A stretch of DNA of 64,000 nt from Pisolithus tinctorius. Its lineage: Eukaryota > Basidiomycota > Agaricomycetes > Boletales > Pisolithaceae. The notes beneath the pieces were generated by a model. That model did not search any database. It was not told where the DNA came from and saw nothing but the letters and a program-made list of their open reading frames with translations. The stretch lies in assembly GCA_024663395.1 (NCBI GenBank), contig JANFAH010000001.1:2046001-2110000 (forward strand), in the 5' to 3' direction. The translations under genes were made by a program, and so were the position numbers. Shown piece after piece: positions 47,542 through 60,622 of this stretch; within the stretch, counting starts at the first letter, position 1, and each line of letters opens with the position of its first letter.

Positions 47542-50500
47542 TCATCCAGCACCCCTCACCTGATGTTCCAACCCTTCAATCCTCACCACACCCGATCCCC
47601 TCCCTCCCGGTGACAACGGTCCTGCCGGCGACGTCGGCGTACGGATATGTGTCTCAGACGTAGGTGAAGTCAATGTAGGATTACTATTCGACGATGTCGA
47701 TCGGTTGCGCGATAAGTATGGACGTGGAGGCAGTTTTTGTGGTTGAAGTTCTTCTGCAATAGGCGAGCGTAGAGGCTCTTCAGTGACTAAAGGAGAGAGG
47801 CTGAGGTCCATTCCAAAGTCGTCAACGATACTGCGAGGCGGAGGGCGCTCCACCATTGCTTCAAGAAGCTGGAATCATAAGTCAGCATCGGAGGCAAAAA
47901 CATGCAAAGGTAACTTGCCTCTCGCCTAAGTTCATCGCCAGCATATTCACCTTCCATCTCCTCAGGTCCCAACAGAACAGCTCCTTTTCTAAATATCTCG
48001 CCTTCTTCCTCGACCCAACTCTTAGATCTTCCAAGCGCAATCAACAATGTTAATAGCCTCCTAATCATGTCATAGGACGCACCGATCCGTAGGCGACACT
48101 GCGATAGCCTCTGCGCCCTCGACACTCTCCTCATCCTCGGATTCACTGATCAAAAAACTCGGGCTGAGGACTTTCTCGTGTTCCTCGGGTTCGGGCTCTG
48201 CCCTCCCCTTCCCCTTGTCGATACGGGGCGTCGGAGGCTCATCGGGTTCATCATCCGACATCGGTGCGGGACTAGCGTGGAAGACACGTTCGCTCGCTAC
48301 TTCTGCGACATCTAGACCTTGGGTCTTGAGCCCAAGTGTTGGCCTGGGGGTAGGTAAGTTAGATACCACAACGTTTAGTCTGTCGCATAATGATAACAGA
48401 GGCTCCAGCTTGCTCGCGTCTGCCGTGGATTGAATCTGAACAGTAAGATCTTTAACAAGCTCTCGTGCTTTCCGTTCAAGCTCTTGCAGCGATACGTTGG
48501 CTGGTGATGTTGACGAAGGAGAAGGCCGATCCGGTGAGGACGGCGACAGCGGTGGAGGCAAAGTAGTAGCATCTAACCACGCTGTGGCGCCCACCTTCAT
48601 CGCCCCCACCCCCGGCCTTGCCTTCTCAATCTGGGCCAAAAATGCCTCCGCCCTCGTAGCAACACTCGCTTCGCCCTGTTTCTGCGCTGAGATTCGCATA
48701 CCATGGCGTACACTCAATATCAGAACACGACACCTTTGCGTCGTCTCGCCTTATAGAGCGAGCAAGCTCGCTTTCCTCAATGAGTCCCCAAACGCCCTTC
48801 CCGGCGTCTTTTCCGCTCGCTTGTGCAGCCGCTGCTTTTGAGGCTTTCTCAGCTTCTTCCGTGTTGCGTATACACGTATTCAAGATCTCGCGACACATGC
48901 TGGATTCAGGAAACCAAATCAATCATCAGCATGGTGCTCAACAAAATATAACGTAACATATCATACCGCGCAAACTCTTCGTCGTCTGGTGGTATATTCA
49001 AATCGAGGCATCGGATTACCCAATTCCCTTGAACACCTCGACTGAGCGCCATAACACCAGCAAGATCCAGCTTGTTGTCTGTCAAGTCGAGATGTAACAG
49101 CGACCGTGACTCAGGGAGGAATTCAGCCAATGCAATGGCACCTGATGAGGTGAGTTGTGTCGAGGAGAGGAAGAGACGTTTGAGTGCGGTATTGAGTGTG
49201 AACGCAGTGCGCAAGGATTGGATCTGGGTGGAATGGGGTACAGTGGGACAGTATAGAAATGCAGATGAACCTACACCTTCAAGTCCTGGGCCGCCGCAGG
49301 GATTTCGACTCAGGTCCAGGGTCTCCAGACATTGGTTGTATTTCTGTACAGGTTGTAAATAAACGCCAAATGATACGAATCCTGCTCACCAATGCTTCTG
49401 CGATAACCACCAAACATTGTATGTCCAGCTTATTCTCGGCAAGATTGAGCACCTTGAGCGTGCGGTTCCGCTTGAGGACTTGAGAAAGGTATGTCACTCC
49501 GTTCTGCCAAATACCGCTTAGTCGCACCGTCCAGCTAACGCCACCTCACGTCCCACAACAAGAACCAAATGTCTAACATAATTGATACCAGGACTCACCC
49601 GCAAATCATTACCACGCAAATCCAGCGTCCTCAACGCACCTAACCGAGGCAGCGCATCCAACGCACGCACCTTATCCAACAATGCTGCAGACAATCCATC
49701 GTCGAGTTTTCCAGGTGTACCACTACCGCCGGGCCCGGGTCCGCGTCCGTGTCCATGTCCATTCGCAAGCGGTTCCGTACGCGTCGTGACCCCACCCCCA
49801 GCACTGCTTGTGATCAATGGGACAGCATTCACACGGGGATCTGCAGCAGAATGTGCCTGAGCCTGCGGAGCAGCACGTTTCGAGCGGGGAATGTAAGGCG
49901 TGTATGTTGTTTGGAGGTTTGCAGACCCTGGATGACGAGGGGGAGGGAGTACAGGGCCGGACCGGGATGGTGGGGGTAATGGCGCAGTTCCGGGTAGGGG
50001 CGATGTCGGTGGTGAGAGCAGGGACGGCGCCGCGGACGGGAGGACTAAAGACGAGGTGGATGGTGATGGTGATGTAAGAGGAGAGGGTGCCGGTGCGACA
50101 TCGGGGTAGTCACGTATCATCAGTGCGAGTGCGACGGCACCTGTCGCTGAGATCCGGTTATGGCGCAGGGAGATATTGCGGAGGGATGAAGTGCGCACGA
50201 CGCGGGCTGGAATTGTATTTCAAGCCGTCGCGCGGACGTTCAAGTGTAAGCTAAAGCTGTTGTATTTGCTGGAAGGGGAAAGACGTACATAATGCCTCAA
50301 GGGCGTTTGGGCGGAGAGAGCAGTCATCGAGGCGCAAAGAAACCAGGCCTGGTTGGGGAGCTGTAGATAAGCTAGCGGTGATATATTCCACTGCTTTCTT
50401 ATCCAGGTTTGTCTGTGACAAGTCCAGGAATTGTAAGCTTTTTGCCTGTCGGAACAAATAGATGGTTAGGATGCACGACTAGTGAAATGTGGTAATTTGT

Positions 50501-51325
50501 TACCTTGGAAGCATAAGCTCCGATGACTTTGAACGCTGGTGTCTTGAGCCCTCGGTTGGACGCGACCGATAAGTAAACCAATGTTCCTGGTATAAGTAGT
50601 GCGTGCAGCACAAGTTTCAGTTTCTACATGCAAGTGCAGTCAGCCAAAGGACACGTCAAGGACCACTTTTGACCAACAGCCTCATCAAGATCGCATTCCC
50701 TCAAAGTCAACTTTCTGAGACCCCATTCTATACTGAACACATCTGAAAGGATGGCAGCGCTTGTCAGAGTCAGCTGAACACCTGATAGATCGACCGAACG
50801 AGGATTCCCCGGGGAGGCACGCTATGAGCCACGTTGGACCTGAGCAAGCAACTTGCGGAGCATGTTGATATGGAATGGACTCACCTTGAATGCAGCTGAG
50901 ACGGCTGGATCAGAGTGCTCTTCTCTGGATTCACAGCACTCCCTGTAAAAACTCTCGACCTTGTCTAAAGACCACCACTCTTCCGTGTCGTTAGGTCCTA
51001 AGGAGTTTCCTCTCAGAACACGTTTCCTGCGCTCAGCTTCGCGTTCCTCAATAGCTTTCTTCTCTTCCTTGAGTGTTGGGGTCGAGGGTGGGTTAACAGA
51101 TGAGAACGGGTAGACGATAGCGAGCTGTGGGAGGATGAAGTGAGCTCGTTTGAGTGGTTTGAGGTCGTCCGGCGTCGACGTTGACGGTTGGGTAGGCAAA
51201 AATCCTCTGATACGGTTGAGGATGCCTGTCTGGGTGGGTGGCGGTCGTTTGAGGATGGATTTGCCCGGGATTGGGATCGTCACGGCCGACGACGACGGCG
51301 AGCAAGAGGACGACGAGCTAGTCAT
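47542..51325 (-). CDS. Leucine-rich repeat protein resembling PPP1R37
   Basis: A multi-exon minus-strand gene runs from Met at 51325 to a stop at 47542. The N-terminus is Ser-rich, then basic, with a Lys-Arg-Ala-His-Phe that could be a degenerate PP1-docking motif, then Trp-Ser-Leu-Asp-Lys-Val-Glu-Ser-Phe-Tyr-Arg, like the 'DEVIGAY' region of animal PPP1R37. Ribonuclease-inhibitor-type LRRs follow (50457-50251, 50198-50160, near 49610-49680, 49527-49280, 49214-49000). The repeat Leu-Ser-Ser-Thr-Gln-Leu-Thr-Ser with Ala-Glu-Phe-Leu-Pro-Glu-Ser, then Leu-Asp-Leu, closely matches the last repeats of PPP1R37. One repeat is split by a ~120-residue Pro/Ser/Gly-rich insert (~50100-49700). The C-terminal third is low complexity with an Asp/Glu-rich stretch. 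A host regulator of PP1 phosphatase is the best guess. I did not resolve every intron. Confidence 0.7.
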
Positions 51326-51906
51326 CGTCTCTAGACTTTGGCGGGGTGGATTGGATTATTACCAGTCAAGCAGAGTTTACTTTGACTAATAGGTCGTCGT
51401 TGTCGAGGGCGACCATATGGAGTGTCAGAGTCACCCTAGGTTTTGACACTTCAAGCATCATTCTGATAGTTACTTCTACCACGCAGCATCCTCTGCCAGC
51501 TTCACAGCAGAGACAACCATAGCATGTAGATTCACACCCGGAACTGAAGTACTGAATAGTTGGGTCGAGCAACCCATAAACGCAACTACTGGTGCAGCCC
51601 CATGTGAGTACAACACCATAATGTAGAGGTCAGGATAACGGCCACTCTAGCAGCACTGAGCAGGCTTTGGTCACAAATGGCAGAGGCAATACGATTGATG
51701 TTGAAGGCTCATGGACTGTTACGAATAGCCTAGGCAATCGATGCCGAAGTGTCCGACCTGTTGACTGCAATATGGCATATCAATATGACTATCCATCTTC
51801 AGATGCGCCCTGTGGTTGCATTTGGGCATCTACATTCCCTAGAGGTCAACCACGGTGTACCCTACCATCCAGTCTGCAGCACGGGATAAACTACTACATA
51901 GGTCAA
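51326..51906. other. Intergenic, no gene recognised
   Basis: Upstream region of the LRR gene and downstream of the first F-box pseudogene. An 87-aa open frame at 51667-51930 on the plus strand has no supporting similarity. The LRR gene's promoter should lie in 51326-51600. Confidence 0.35.
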
Positions 51907-53659
51907 CTATCCACATGTAAGTGTCAGTAACATCTTCACGAGATTACCAACTACGTCGACATTGACGGCTTGCGACAGGGTAGGGGACATCTGGGCGGAA
52001 TGATCGCAATCGCTGTCGGCATCATCCAGGACAGCCAGCTCTCGAGGATCAGAGCGAAGTATGTCGGACAAAGACAACCTTCTATTCGGGGGCCAGAAAA
52101 TATCCATCCCTCATTACCCATCCTCTAACGATCATTAATCCCCGTGTTTCACCCGCAAAACAATAAAGCCACTTACTATCTATAAGGAACTGTCATTCGT
52201 GGTCAGACAAAAGTAACTTGGAAACGTAGGTGCGGGATGAGGGACACCGCCGGCATCACTGCACTGTAGCGCCCACTAAATCCAAGACACAACATTTTCA
52301 CAGCTGCTTGCAAATGGGGGAAATATTATATTGTCAAGTCGTCAGTTTGCGAACCCACAAACTGCACGTGCAATGATGGTCGACCCAACTTCTGGCGCTT
52401 TGCGAACCATTTGGCAAGAGTATGGACTCGCCAATACCTATCTTAACCACAGCTAACTAACGACAATTGTTCGAGGCTTTCCCAGCTGTCTGCTGGGGTT
52501 TGTGGCCCTAGGTTATCGGAAGGTGACGCAGCAGTGAACAAGGGGTCTATGTCACCCACATGCAAGCTTGCATGATGCACCCCAGACAAAGCCTCGCAGA
52601 GCATGTGTACTCCTGAGAGATCGTCCATAGCAAATGATACGCCATTTGCTTCCGCCTGGAGAGTAAGATAGGGGACATGACTAAATTTTGATCCAAATGG
52701 GCCAATGATAGAACCGCAGACGTGAGTGAAGTCAAAATGCTTGAGCCTGGGAGTTACAATGGCATCCATAAACTCGTAAGGACTCACGGTGACCAGCACA
52801 ACGGTCTGCAGAAGCGGGAAGAGGAAACTGTTTCGTTCCAACACCCAACCTTGATCGCAAATGAATGTGGCCATGGTTAATGATTGGGTGGGATATATTT
52901 GAAGAATGACTCATCACAGCGGATATGACTTTCCTGCACGATCAGCAGACTGAGTGTCATCAGCGTGGTACTGAGTGCCAAAATATACCTCGAATACGTA
53001 TACCACATCGACATTCAGACACCTAAGCCCAGGGGAGCGTGCCAGTGAGAGAAACTGTTGATAACCATCCATGTAAACGTCTTCAAGGCACGGAAATTCC
53101 AAACAGTTGAACTTGTCTGGGATGTTGCCCTGGACTTTCGCTTCAAGATATCCGGTGTGCAGGCTACGCCAACGGTTAGCGCTGGGAATAAGAATGTCCA
53201 ATAATGCGTCTATTTGATTGCCGTCGACGGGCAAGTTTAGAATCACGATATCAGGAGGATATCAACGGCTCTTCTTCAGCTGCATCATCAAGGAATTCGA
53301 GTCGGAATCACAAGTGAATCCGATACTTCTCCAGAGGCTGGGGTATCGAGGATTGAATCTCTCCAGAGCCTCAAAACCCCAGCTAAATTCTTCCTCACTT
53401 CCTCAGCATAGGCAAGCTGCCAAAGAATCGGTAGGGTCATCACCGGTGTCAACACGAAGCTGAATATCTTTATGGGGAGCTCGACAGGCGAGAGTTTACG
53501 AATTTTATGACCGGGTCCTAACAGCCATGCGAACGGCGAGGAGTGGTTTGATGAGGATCTGCTCGATGGACTGCAAGCACGCCAACTCAACACGGGCGTA
53601 GGCAAGTTCGTCCAGCAAGTTCGTCCATGATGCGTCCCTGCTGCAGTCACGACTAGCAT
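51907..53659 (-). pseudogene. Degenerate F-box protein gene, copy 1
   Basis: Pieces of the frame at 53659-53288, 53246-52914, 52874-52443 and 52107-51907 align in order with the copy at 54903-56756. The first piece has a degraded F-box (Leu-Ser-Pro-Val-Glu-Leu-Pro-Ile-Lys-Ile-Phe-Ser) and the Leu-Trp-Arg-Asp-Ser-Ile-Leu-Asp-Thr-Pro that usually ends the domain. It has a frame change after Asp-Thr-Pro and a TGA near 53258 where copy 2 reads through. Compared with copy 2, part of the middle and C-terminus is shorter. Such F-box proteins recruit substrates to SCF ubiquitin ligases, and large decaying families are usual in agaricomycetes. Confidence 0.7.
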
Positions 53660-54902
53660 TGGTTTCGTCGGGGATATGCATAACCGAAGGGAGTGAAGAG
53701 ATCTTACAGTTTCTGTAGTAAAAGGGCGTGTGGGCGTTAGTAATTAGATGATACAATACGTCGCGGTCGATACGACGAACTTTTTCGAATGAGCAATGCC
53801 CTGCGACGTTGGTGAGTGAGCAGTGTAAGGGCCCTGAAGAGAGGCGACGAAGGGATGGTGTTTGTGTGGAATGCCCTATTCAACCCTAATTGCACCGCTG
53901 CGGGGTGAGGGCTTTTCCTACTGGAATCAAGTCTTCCAGGCTGGTAATACTGTTAGTACATACGCCTTACATCATTAATTGCCTTTGTGCTGATCGACGT
54001 GTTCTTGTGAACCTCAAGAAACTACTCTGCACCCATCGCCATCGACGGGTTATAACGGGGTCATACGCCGATTGCAGTAAGAGAAGACAACTCACCTCGC
54101 CTAATGCCCATCATATATCCCTCTCCTTCGCATCCTCTTCATTATATGGTTGCGAGGTATCGCTTGATGCAGGATATTCATTTTTCATACCTCTCCTTTT
54201 CCTCCACGGCAGGCGTAGGGTGGGAGATGGGAACTGTAGTTATATTGAGCTGACCCAATGATCTTCGATTTCAACACATCGGTCAGCTCATCCCCCTCCC
54301 CAAGATCCATCGTATCGAGACCTTGCAGAAATGCAGCGAGTGATGGGGGCGTCTGAACCTGGGAACGTAGGCAACAGCCCTGGGGTGGACGAATTACATA
54401 AAACCAAACTCGACGATTTCAGCATGGAGTCTATCGCGCTCCGAAAGCGAGATCGGCATTCGTCGCCGGCCGCCGCAGACGGTTTCTTGGGTGCTAGTTT
54501 ACTTGTCGAAGGACGCGGCGTGGAACACTTCTGTTGGCACGTCGATGTCGGTGCCAGGCCTGGCATCTTGTGACCTGTCCATCTCTTCGACGAACCCGAG
54601 AGTCGAGATCCAGTCTCCTATCTTGCGTATGAGAGATTCCATACCCTTCGCGAACTCAAATGCTAGCTAAACTGTGTACCGAATCTCCATCAGCTTGGTC
54701 CTCTCAGCAAGGTGGTCGTACGCGCAAGTTCGTGCGATTGGACCGACTGAGGGAAGGCACTCGAAAGCACGGGTGATGTATGACCATCTTTAGGTGAACG
54801 CTGTTATTGCTCGTGAACATCTGCGTTCTATGGTTGTGAATAATGTGCCGTAGCGAATGTACACATAGGTGGTTGACGATGAATTTTGAGTCGCTAGCTC
54901 AA
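53660..54902. other. Intergenic between F-box copies
   Basis: No gene is supported. Open frames on both strands around 54288-54573 (80-92 aa) overlap each other and neither resembles a known family. The segment holds the presumed upstream region of F-box copy 1 and the 3' flank of copy 2. Confidence 0.35.
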
Positions 54903-56756
54903 CTACGGAGATGCAAGTATCAGTAACAGCTTCGTGAGATCACTGGCTATGTCTATATTGGGGGCTTGCGACGGTTCTGGGGAAGAGGATTGCATGGAAG
55001 TTGAAAGGTCTCTGGATGCATATGAGCTCGAGGTGCTCTCTGTGGACGAGCGGAGGGACATCTGGGTGGAATAATCAGAATCGCAATCGCCATCAGCATC
55101 ATCCAGGAAGGCTTGTTCTTGGGGATTGGAACACAACGCATCAGACTCCGACAAAGATAGTCGTCCATTCGGGGGCCAGGAAACATCCATATTTTCTAGC
55201 GATACCCCCCGCCAGTTGTTCAGAACGACCCTGTCCGCATGGTTACCCACCCTCTGGCAATCGTTAATCCCCATGGTTGACCCAAAAAACAAACAAGCCA
55301 CTTACTATATATAAGGAATCGCTATCTGTGGTCAACGAAAAGTAAGAATCACACGAGTGGTTGATTGTATGCCACCATCGGCGCAACCGCACGCCCAATA
55401 AATCCAAGGTGCAGCAATTTCGCAGCCGTTTGTAAATGCGGGAAAATGGTTTTATCTCCAAACTATTAGTTTGCAAACCCACCAACTGCACATGCAGTGA
55501 TGGTCGCCGCAATTTCTGGCACTTTGTGAGCCATTCGGCAAGAGTGTCGACTTTCCAATACCTATCATTACGATGGATAAGTAACGACAATTGTTCGAGG
55601 CTTTCCCAGTTGTCTACTGGGGTTTGCGATCCCAGGTCATCGTAAGGAGACATAGCGATGAACAAGGGGTCTATGTCATTCGCATGCAAGATTGCATGAC
55701 GCACTCCAGGGAAAGCCTCGCATAGCATGTGTGCTTCTGAGGGATCTTCCATGTCAGAAAAATTGTCCTTATCCGTGGCCTTGAGAGTAAGATAGGGGAC
55801 ATGGCTAAATTTTAATCCAAATGGGCCAATGACAGAGCCACGGGGGTGACAGTAGTCAAAATGCTGGAGCTTGGGCGTTACAATGGCATTCATGAAATCG
55901 TGGGGATCCACAGTATCCATCACAAGCCTTTCGAGAAGCGGGAAGTGGAGACTGTTTGGCTTGAGAACCCAACGGTCGCGGCAAGTGAATGTGAGCATAG
56001 TTAACGATTGGGTGGGGATACATTTGAAGAATGACTGATCATGAATATTTCCTTCACCCTTGATCGACAGGTGGAGCGTCGTCAGAGTGGGACTGAGTGC
56101 CGCGATATGTTTGAACACATACACCTATCTTGTATCCTGACCCCTGACAGCAGGGACGCATGCGAGTGAGACACACCGTTGATGATCTCCCACAGAAACA
56201 TCCTCGAGGCACGGAAATTCCAGACGACAGAATTTGTTCATGATAGTGTCCAGGTCGCTCGGATCAAGACATCCGACGTGCAGGCTACGCCAACGATTTG
56301 CGCTGGGGATGAGAATGTTCAATAATGCATCCAGAGTGAAATCACGTGGGTCTAGAATCGTGATATCAAGAGGATATTCACGGCTCCTCTTCAGCTGCGT
56401 CATCAATGACTTCGAGTTGGATTCATAGATCAATCATCCCTCCAGAAACTGGGAGTATCAAGGATTAAATCTCTCCAGAGTCTCGAAACCCCAGCTAAAT
56501 CATTCCTCCGCATGGGCAAGCAGTGAAAGAATATATATGGGTCTTCGCGGCCGCGTGCCAGCAGGAAGCTGAATGTCCTTGTGAGGAGCTCGACAGGAAG
56601 ACGTTTGATCTGAGAGGGTTGAGCATTGGCCAGTTCGCTGATTTTACGACTCTGGGTCTCAACAGCCACGCAGACAGCTAGGGGGTCTTTGAAAAGCATC
56701 CGCTCGGTAGATTGCAGTCGTGCTAACTCAGCACGGGCCTGAGCGAGTTCGTCCAT
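54903..56756 (-). pseudogene. Degenerate F-box protein gene, copy 2
   Basis: The N-terminal piece (56756-~56435) has a heptad-like helix and a good F-box (Ile-Lys-Arg-Leu-Pro-Val-Glu-Leu-Leu-Thr then Leu-Trp-Arg-Asp-Leu-Ile-Leu-Asp-Thr-Pro-Ser-Phe-Trp). A one-base frame change is then needed near 56430. The next part ends at a TAG (56127-56125), after which the same frame continues for ~285 residues of Leu-rich beta/alpha sequence to an intron near 55310. The acidic C-terminal exon ends at 54903. It is closer to intact than copy 1 but still interrupted twice. The pair arose by tandem duplication. Confidence 0.7.
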
Positions 56757-57490
56757 GATACGTCCGTGCTGCAGCCAAAGCTAGCAGGATTGAATTGTGT
56801 CAGCGATTTGGTGATCTGCATAACTGAAAGGAGTGAGACGACTTACAATTTTTACGATGAGAGCCTGTACGAGCAGTGTAGGTGGATAGATGAGACTCGG
56901 AAGAAACGGTACTAACAACCGACGAGCTTTCTCGAACGAGCGATGCCCAGCAGACTAAATTCTGTGTTCACTTTCAGCTTCGCCATGATCATGGTATCGT
57001 GTGCTACTCACCACAAGTTAGTACCCTGTCGGTGTAACCCGGTACTTGAAGCAGAGCTTGTGGAAAGGCTAGGGGCGCAGAGGAGTGCGAGGTGACGTTA
57101 AGGAGAGAGAAGCAAGGGCATATCTACACGGGAATTTATGGAGGCCAGTAAATGACTCTTGCGCCCCAAGACAGGTTTCCCCAAACTGCCCAATGGAGCG
57201 CCAAGGCCAACTGGAATCTCAGTGAACTCAGGGGCTCCTGATCTCAAGTTCGGCAAGGTGGCAAGCACTATCCAACTCAAAACCGTGCAATAAAGATGGA
57301 AGCACATATACTGGCATATATCTCTAGTCTAACGATGGTGGTATAAGTTGCATACAAAACAGACAGTCTAATGCAATGAACAACATGAGGAAAAAGAAAT
57401 CCAGAGATGATAGTATATCATATATCATATAGTAGCCCCATGAATCCCTTCATACAACGGACTCCATTCCCTCGGGAAACATAAAACCAT
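56757..57490. other. Intergenic, no gene recognised
   Basis: Contains the upstream region of F-box copy 2 and the 3' flank of the quinone synthetase. The 69-aa frame at 57098-57307 (minus) has no support. Confidence 0.4.
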
Positions 57491-60400
57491 TTAGATCCCA
57501 CGAGCCTCGAGGCGCGAGCGGAAGATCTTCTGGAACCCTGGCACATGGTCGAAATCCATGAGCGTATAGTGTTGTCCAGGGACGTCCGTGTACGTCGGCT
57601 CGCTACGGCTGAACCCTGCCCATGGCTTGAGCTGGTTGTTGAGCCAGTCAGCTTTGCTTCCGCGGAGAGGAATGGCATAGAAGACGTCAAGCGATTCTAT
57701 CATTCAACAATGCGTAAGCCATGATGAAGCACGAGCAAATGCAACAAGTCTGCTCACCGGTTGATCCCGAAGGGTTGTATTCCTTGCCACACTCAATCAA
57801 GGAACCGGCGATATCGACCCAGTGGTCAAGTTTCTGCGGAGTCAGTTGCAACTCAACGAGACGTTCCGGCGGTGACAACTTCCAGATCAAATCAAGCTGA
57901 TCCATGCGAGACAGCCGTCTCAATGGGTTGGTCAAGTCAATGGCATCTTGCTTGGTAATGAGGCCAAGGAAGTAGGACAGGTTGAGCATACCGCTCGTCC
58001 AGTCGATTTCGTGCATGCGGTCGGCGATGTGGGGAGGAATGTTGATCAGACCGGTGAATTTGACTTCATCGCCCATCGCTTCCAAGCGTTTCGCGACTTC
58101 GAAGGCGACAACACCACCATATGAGTATCCAGCAATAGCATACGGACCCTTGGGCTGGGTGCGCTTGACGGCTGCAGCATAGGAAGAGACCATTTCATCC
58201 ATGGACCCGAAGAATGGGTGGCCCGGCTCGAAACCACGCGCACGCAGAGCGTAGAACGGCCGCTCGTTTTGGAAGTACTTCGCAAGGTTGACAAAGATAA
58301 GAACCTCACCGACACCAGGGTGGACCATGAAGATAGGGGTCCTGTCGCCGGTAAGCTGAAGGGGTACGATCGGGTCGTACTCTTCTTGGTAACCTCCCTT
58401 GGAGGACAGAGCATCGACGTAGCTGGCAAGGCTAGAGAGAACGGGGTGCTTGAGGATCTGAATAGTTGGGATTTCGGGAAGGCCAAAAGCAGCCTCTCCT
58501 TCACGCTTGAGCCTGGCGCCCGAATTAATATCTGCCCTTGGCCCAGAGCAAGTAGTTATCATACCTGATGACATCAATCGAGGTGCCGCCCAACTCGAAG
58601 AAGTTGTCACTGGCAGAGACGTCACTGACGTTGTTGTTGAAAATATCGGCGTAGATTCGAGCCAAAGTCTTCTCTGTTTCAGTGGAAGGGGCAACAAAGC
58701 TAGCGCCGCGAGCGATGCTAAGCAACTCTTCCGCACGGGCAACATGTTGAACGAGCTGGCCCTCTTTGAACTGCTTAATAAGGCGTGCTTTCGAGAGCTT
58801 GCCAAGGGTGGTCTTCTCCATCTGGTTGACGGGGATCGGGATAATTTGTTGTGGGGGCAGCGTAATCATCTTAACGGAGACGTCACGAAGAGCACGGTGT
58901 GTTGCGTAAAGTTTAGCGGGAGCATCCTCCTCATCCAGGCTAAATGTAGGCGAGTAGAAAACAACGAAGCCTTCCGTTTCCTGACCAGGAGCACGGTATG
59001 GCGCAGCAGCGAGGAAAGAGTGTGTAACACCCTCGACTGTCTGGAGGTGGGTCTCAAGTTCAGGGATACCATACGAAACACCGTGGACGATAACAGTGTC
59101 CTTGATACGACCACTGAGACGCATCTTGCCGTTCTCGATGATGCCGACATCGCCTGTGCGGTACCAGCCACCTTCAACAAAGCTGGAGGAGGTTGCCTCC
59201 GTGTTGTTGTAATAGCGGACGAAAACCATGGGGCCACGGACTTGGAGTTCACCAGTTTCACCATCGGGGCGAAGGGTAACACCGTCTTCAGGGTTAACGA
59301 TACGCATCTCGCAACCTGGAATAGGGGTACCGAGTTCCAGGAACTCGTGAGCAGGAGGGTTTGCCAAGACGTCAATAGGATCGTAGATACAACCGGCACT
59401 GGAATGAAATTAATGATTGAAACATATAGTAATGGCATGTGCACTAACCAGGTCTCGGTCATACCAAAACCGGCCGAGATAACGCAGGACACGTTGGAGT
59501 CCTTTGCGAGGTTCTTGAGGGTAGCAGCGAAAGCCTGTGCAGTCTTGCTGACAATAGCTTCACCACCGCTGTTAATGCGCCTTAGCGACGACAAGTTGAA
59601 GGTGCCAAATAATTCATTGCGCTTCTCCAGGTCACGTGTGAGCTTGGCGAGAAGGAAGTTGGGAGCGAATGCAATTTCGATGGACTGTTCAGTGCACGTT
59701 AGTGAATGGCATGGAAAACCAGGCAGAATCGGCAAACCTTTTCTTCTATCAGGCGGAGGTAGCGAAGAGGGTCAGAGAGGATAGCAGACGGATGCACATG
59801 AACTTGGGAAGCGCCATACAACAGAGGCGCCAAGTGCATTTCAATCGAACCCGCAACGTGATCGAATCCAACCCCTAATGAGATACGTTAGGGCTGACGT
59901 TACCGAAATCACGTTAGTGTTCACGTACAGTTCAGAATCTTGCTCTCCGAAGTCAAACGATAGTTCTCGCCCTTGGCATGGCAAGCAGCCAGGATGGTGC
60001 GGTGAGTGTGGACGACAGCTTTCGAGAAACCGGTGGAGCCTGAAGTCAAGAAGAGGATAGCCTCGTCATCAACTTTGGGTTCGTGTGCTTTGAACTCAGC
60101 GGGATCCGAAGCAGAAGCGGACTCCTTCAACTGGGAGAACAAGTGGATATCGAGGTCAGGGATAGAAAGCAGCTGCTCGGCACCCGTCTCGTTGGTCAGC
60201 CAGGTAGCCGAACCGAAGAGACCCTTGATGTGTGCAACGTGTCCCTCCTTGTGAGATTGTTGCGCACTGAGGGCAGGCTGAAGGCACGGGACAAGACCTG
60301 CAAGCAAGCAAGCCCAGACGGCCGCCATATTTTCTTCGTGCTCAGTCAGATAGACGACGACGATTGAGCCGGTAGGTTTCCCCCAGGAGCGGATAACCTG

Positions 60401-60622
60401 AGCCAAAGAACGAACATATTGCGCGAATTCGGAGAATGTTTTGGTTTGAATGGAGGAATCGTGTGCGGAGGATGTGACGAAACCTAATTCATGCTCAGGA
60501 TATTGGGATGCGGCGTGGGTAAGGACGTCGAGCAAAGTCTGAGTAGAGGTGCAAGCCACAGAGGCTTTCAAGTCACGGAGAGTAGCCTCAACGGCAACAG
60601 ATGCAACAGCGACGGGAGCCAT
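57491..60622 (-). CDS. NRPS-like quinone synthetase, A-T-TE (atromentin synthetase type)
   Basis: Six exons (60622-59929, 59874-59738, 59684-59449, 59398-58565, 58512-57758, 57696-57491) give 953 aa, the usual length of this family. The adenylation domain (~residues 1-590) shows the A3 motif Leu-Thr-Ser-Gly-Ser-Thr-Gly, then Gly-Met-Thr-Glu-Thr (A5) and Tyr-Arg-Thr-Gly-Asp (A7). The carrier domain follows with the phosphopantetheine serine in Leu-Gly-Gly-Thr-Ser. The thioesterase domain has Gly-Tyr-Ser-Tyr-Gly-Gly, and the C-terminus is typical of AtrA/GreA/InvA-type enzymes. These condense two arylpyruvates (4-hydroxyphenylpyruvate in atromentin synthetase) into a quinone. Polyporic acid- or furanone-type products are possible, because specificity residues were not analysed. 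The start was chosen at 60622, matching the family N-terminus, although the frame is open further up. The aminotransferase usually paired with it is not in the window. Confidence 0.88.

Noticed and set aside
54288..54573. Overlapping open frames on both strands between the F-box copies
   Set aside because: No similarity, no clear introns and no start context. Left as intergenic.
58507..59784. 425-aa open frame on the plus strand opposite the quinone synthetase
   Set aside because: The minus strand carries the A, T and TE motifs over the same bases. The plus frame shows no motif.
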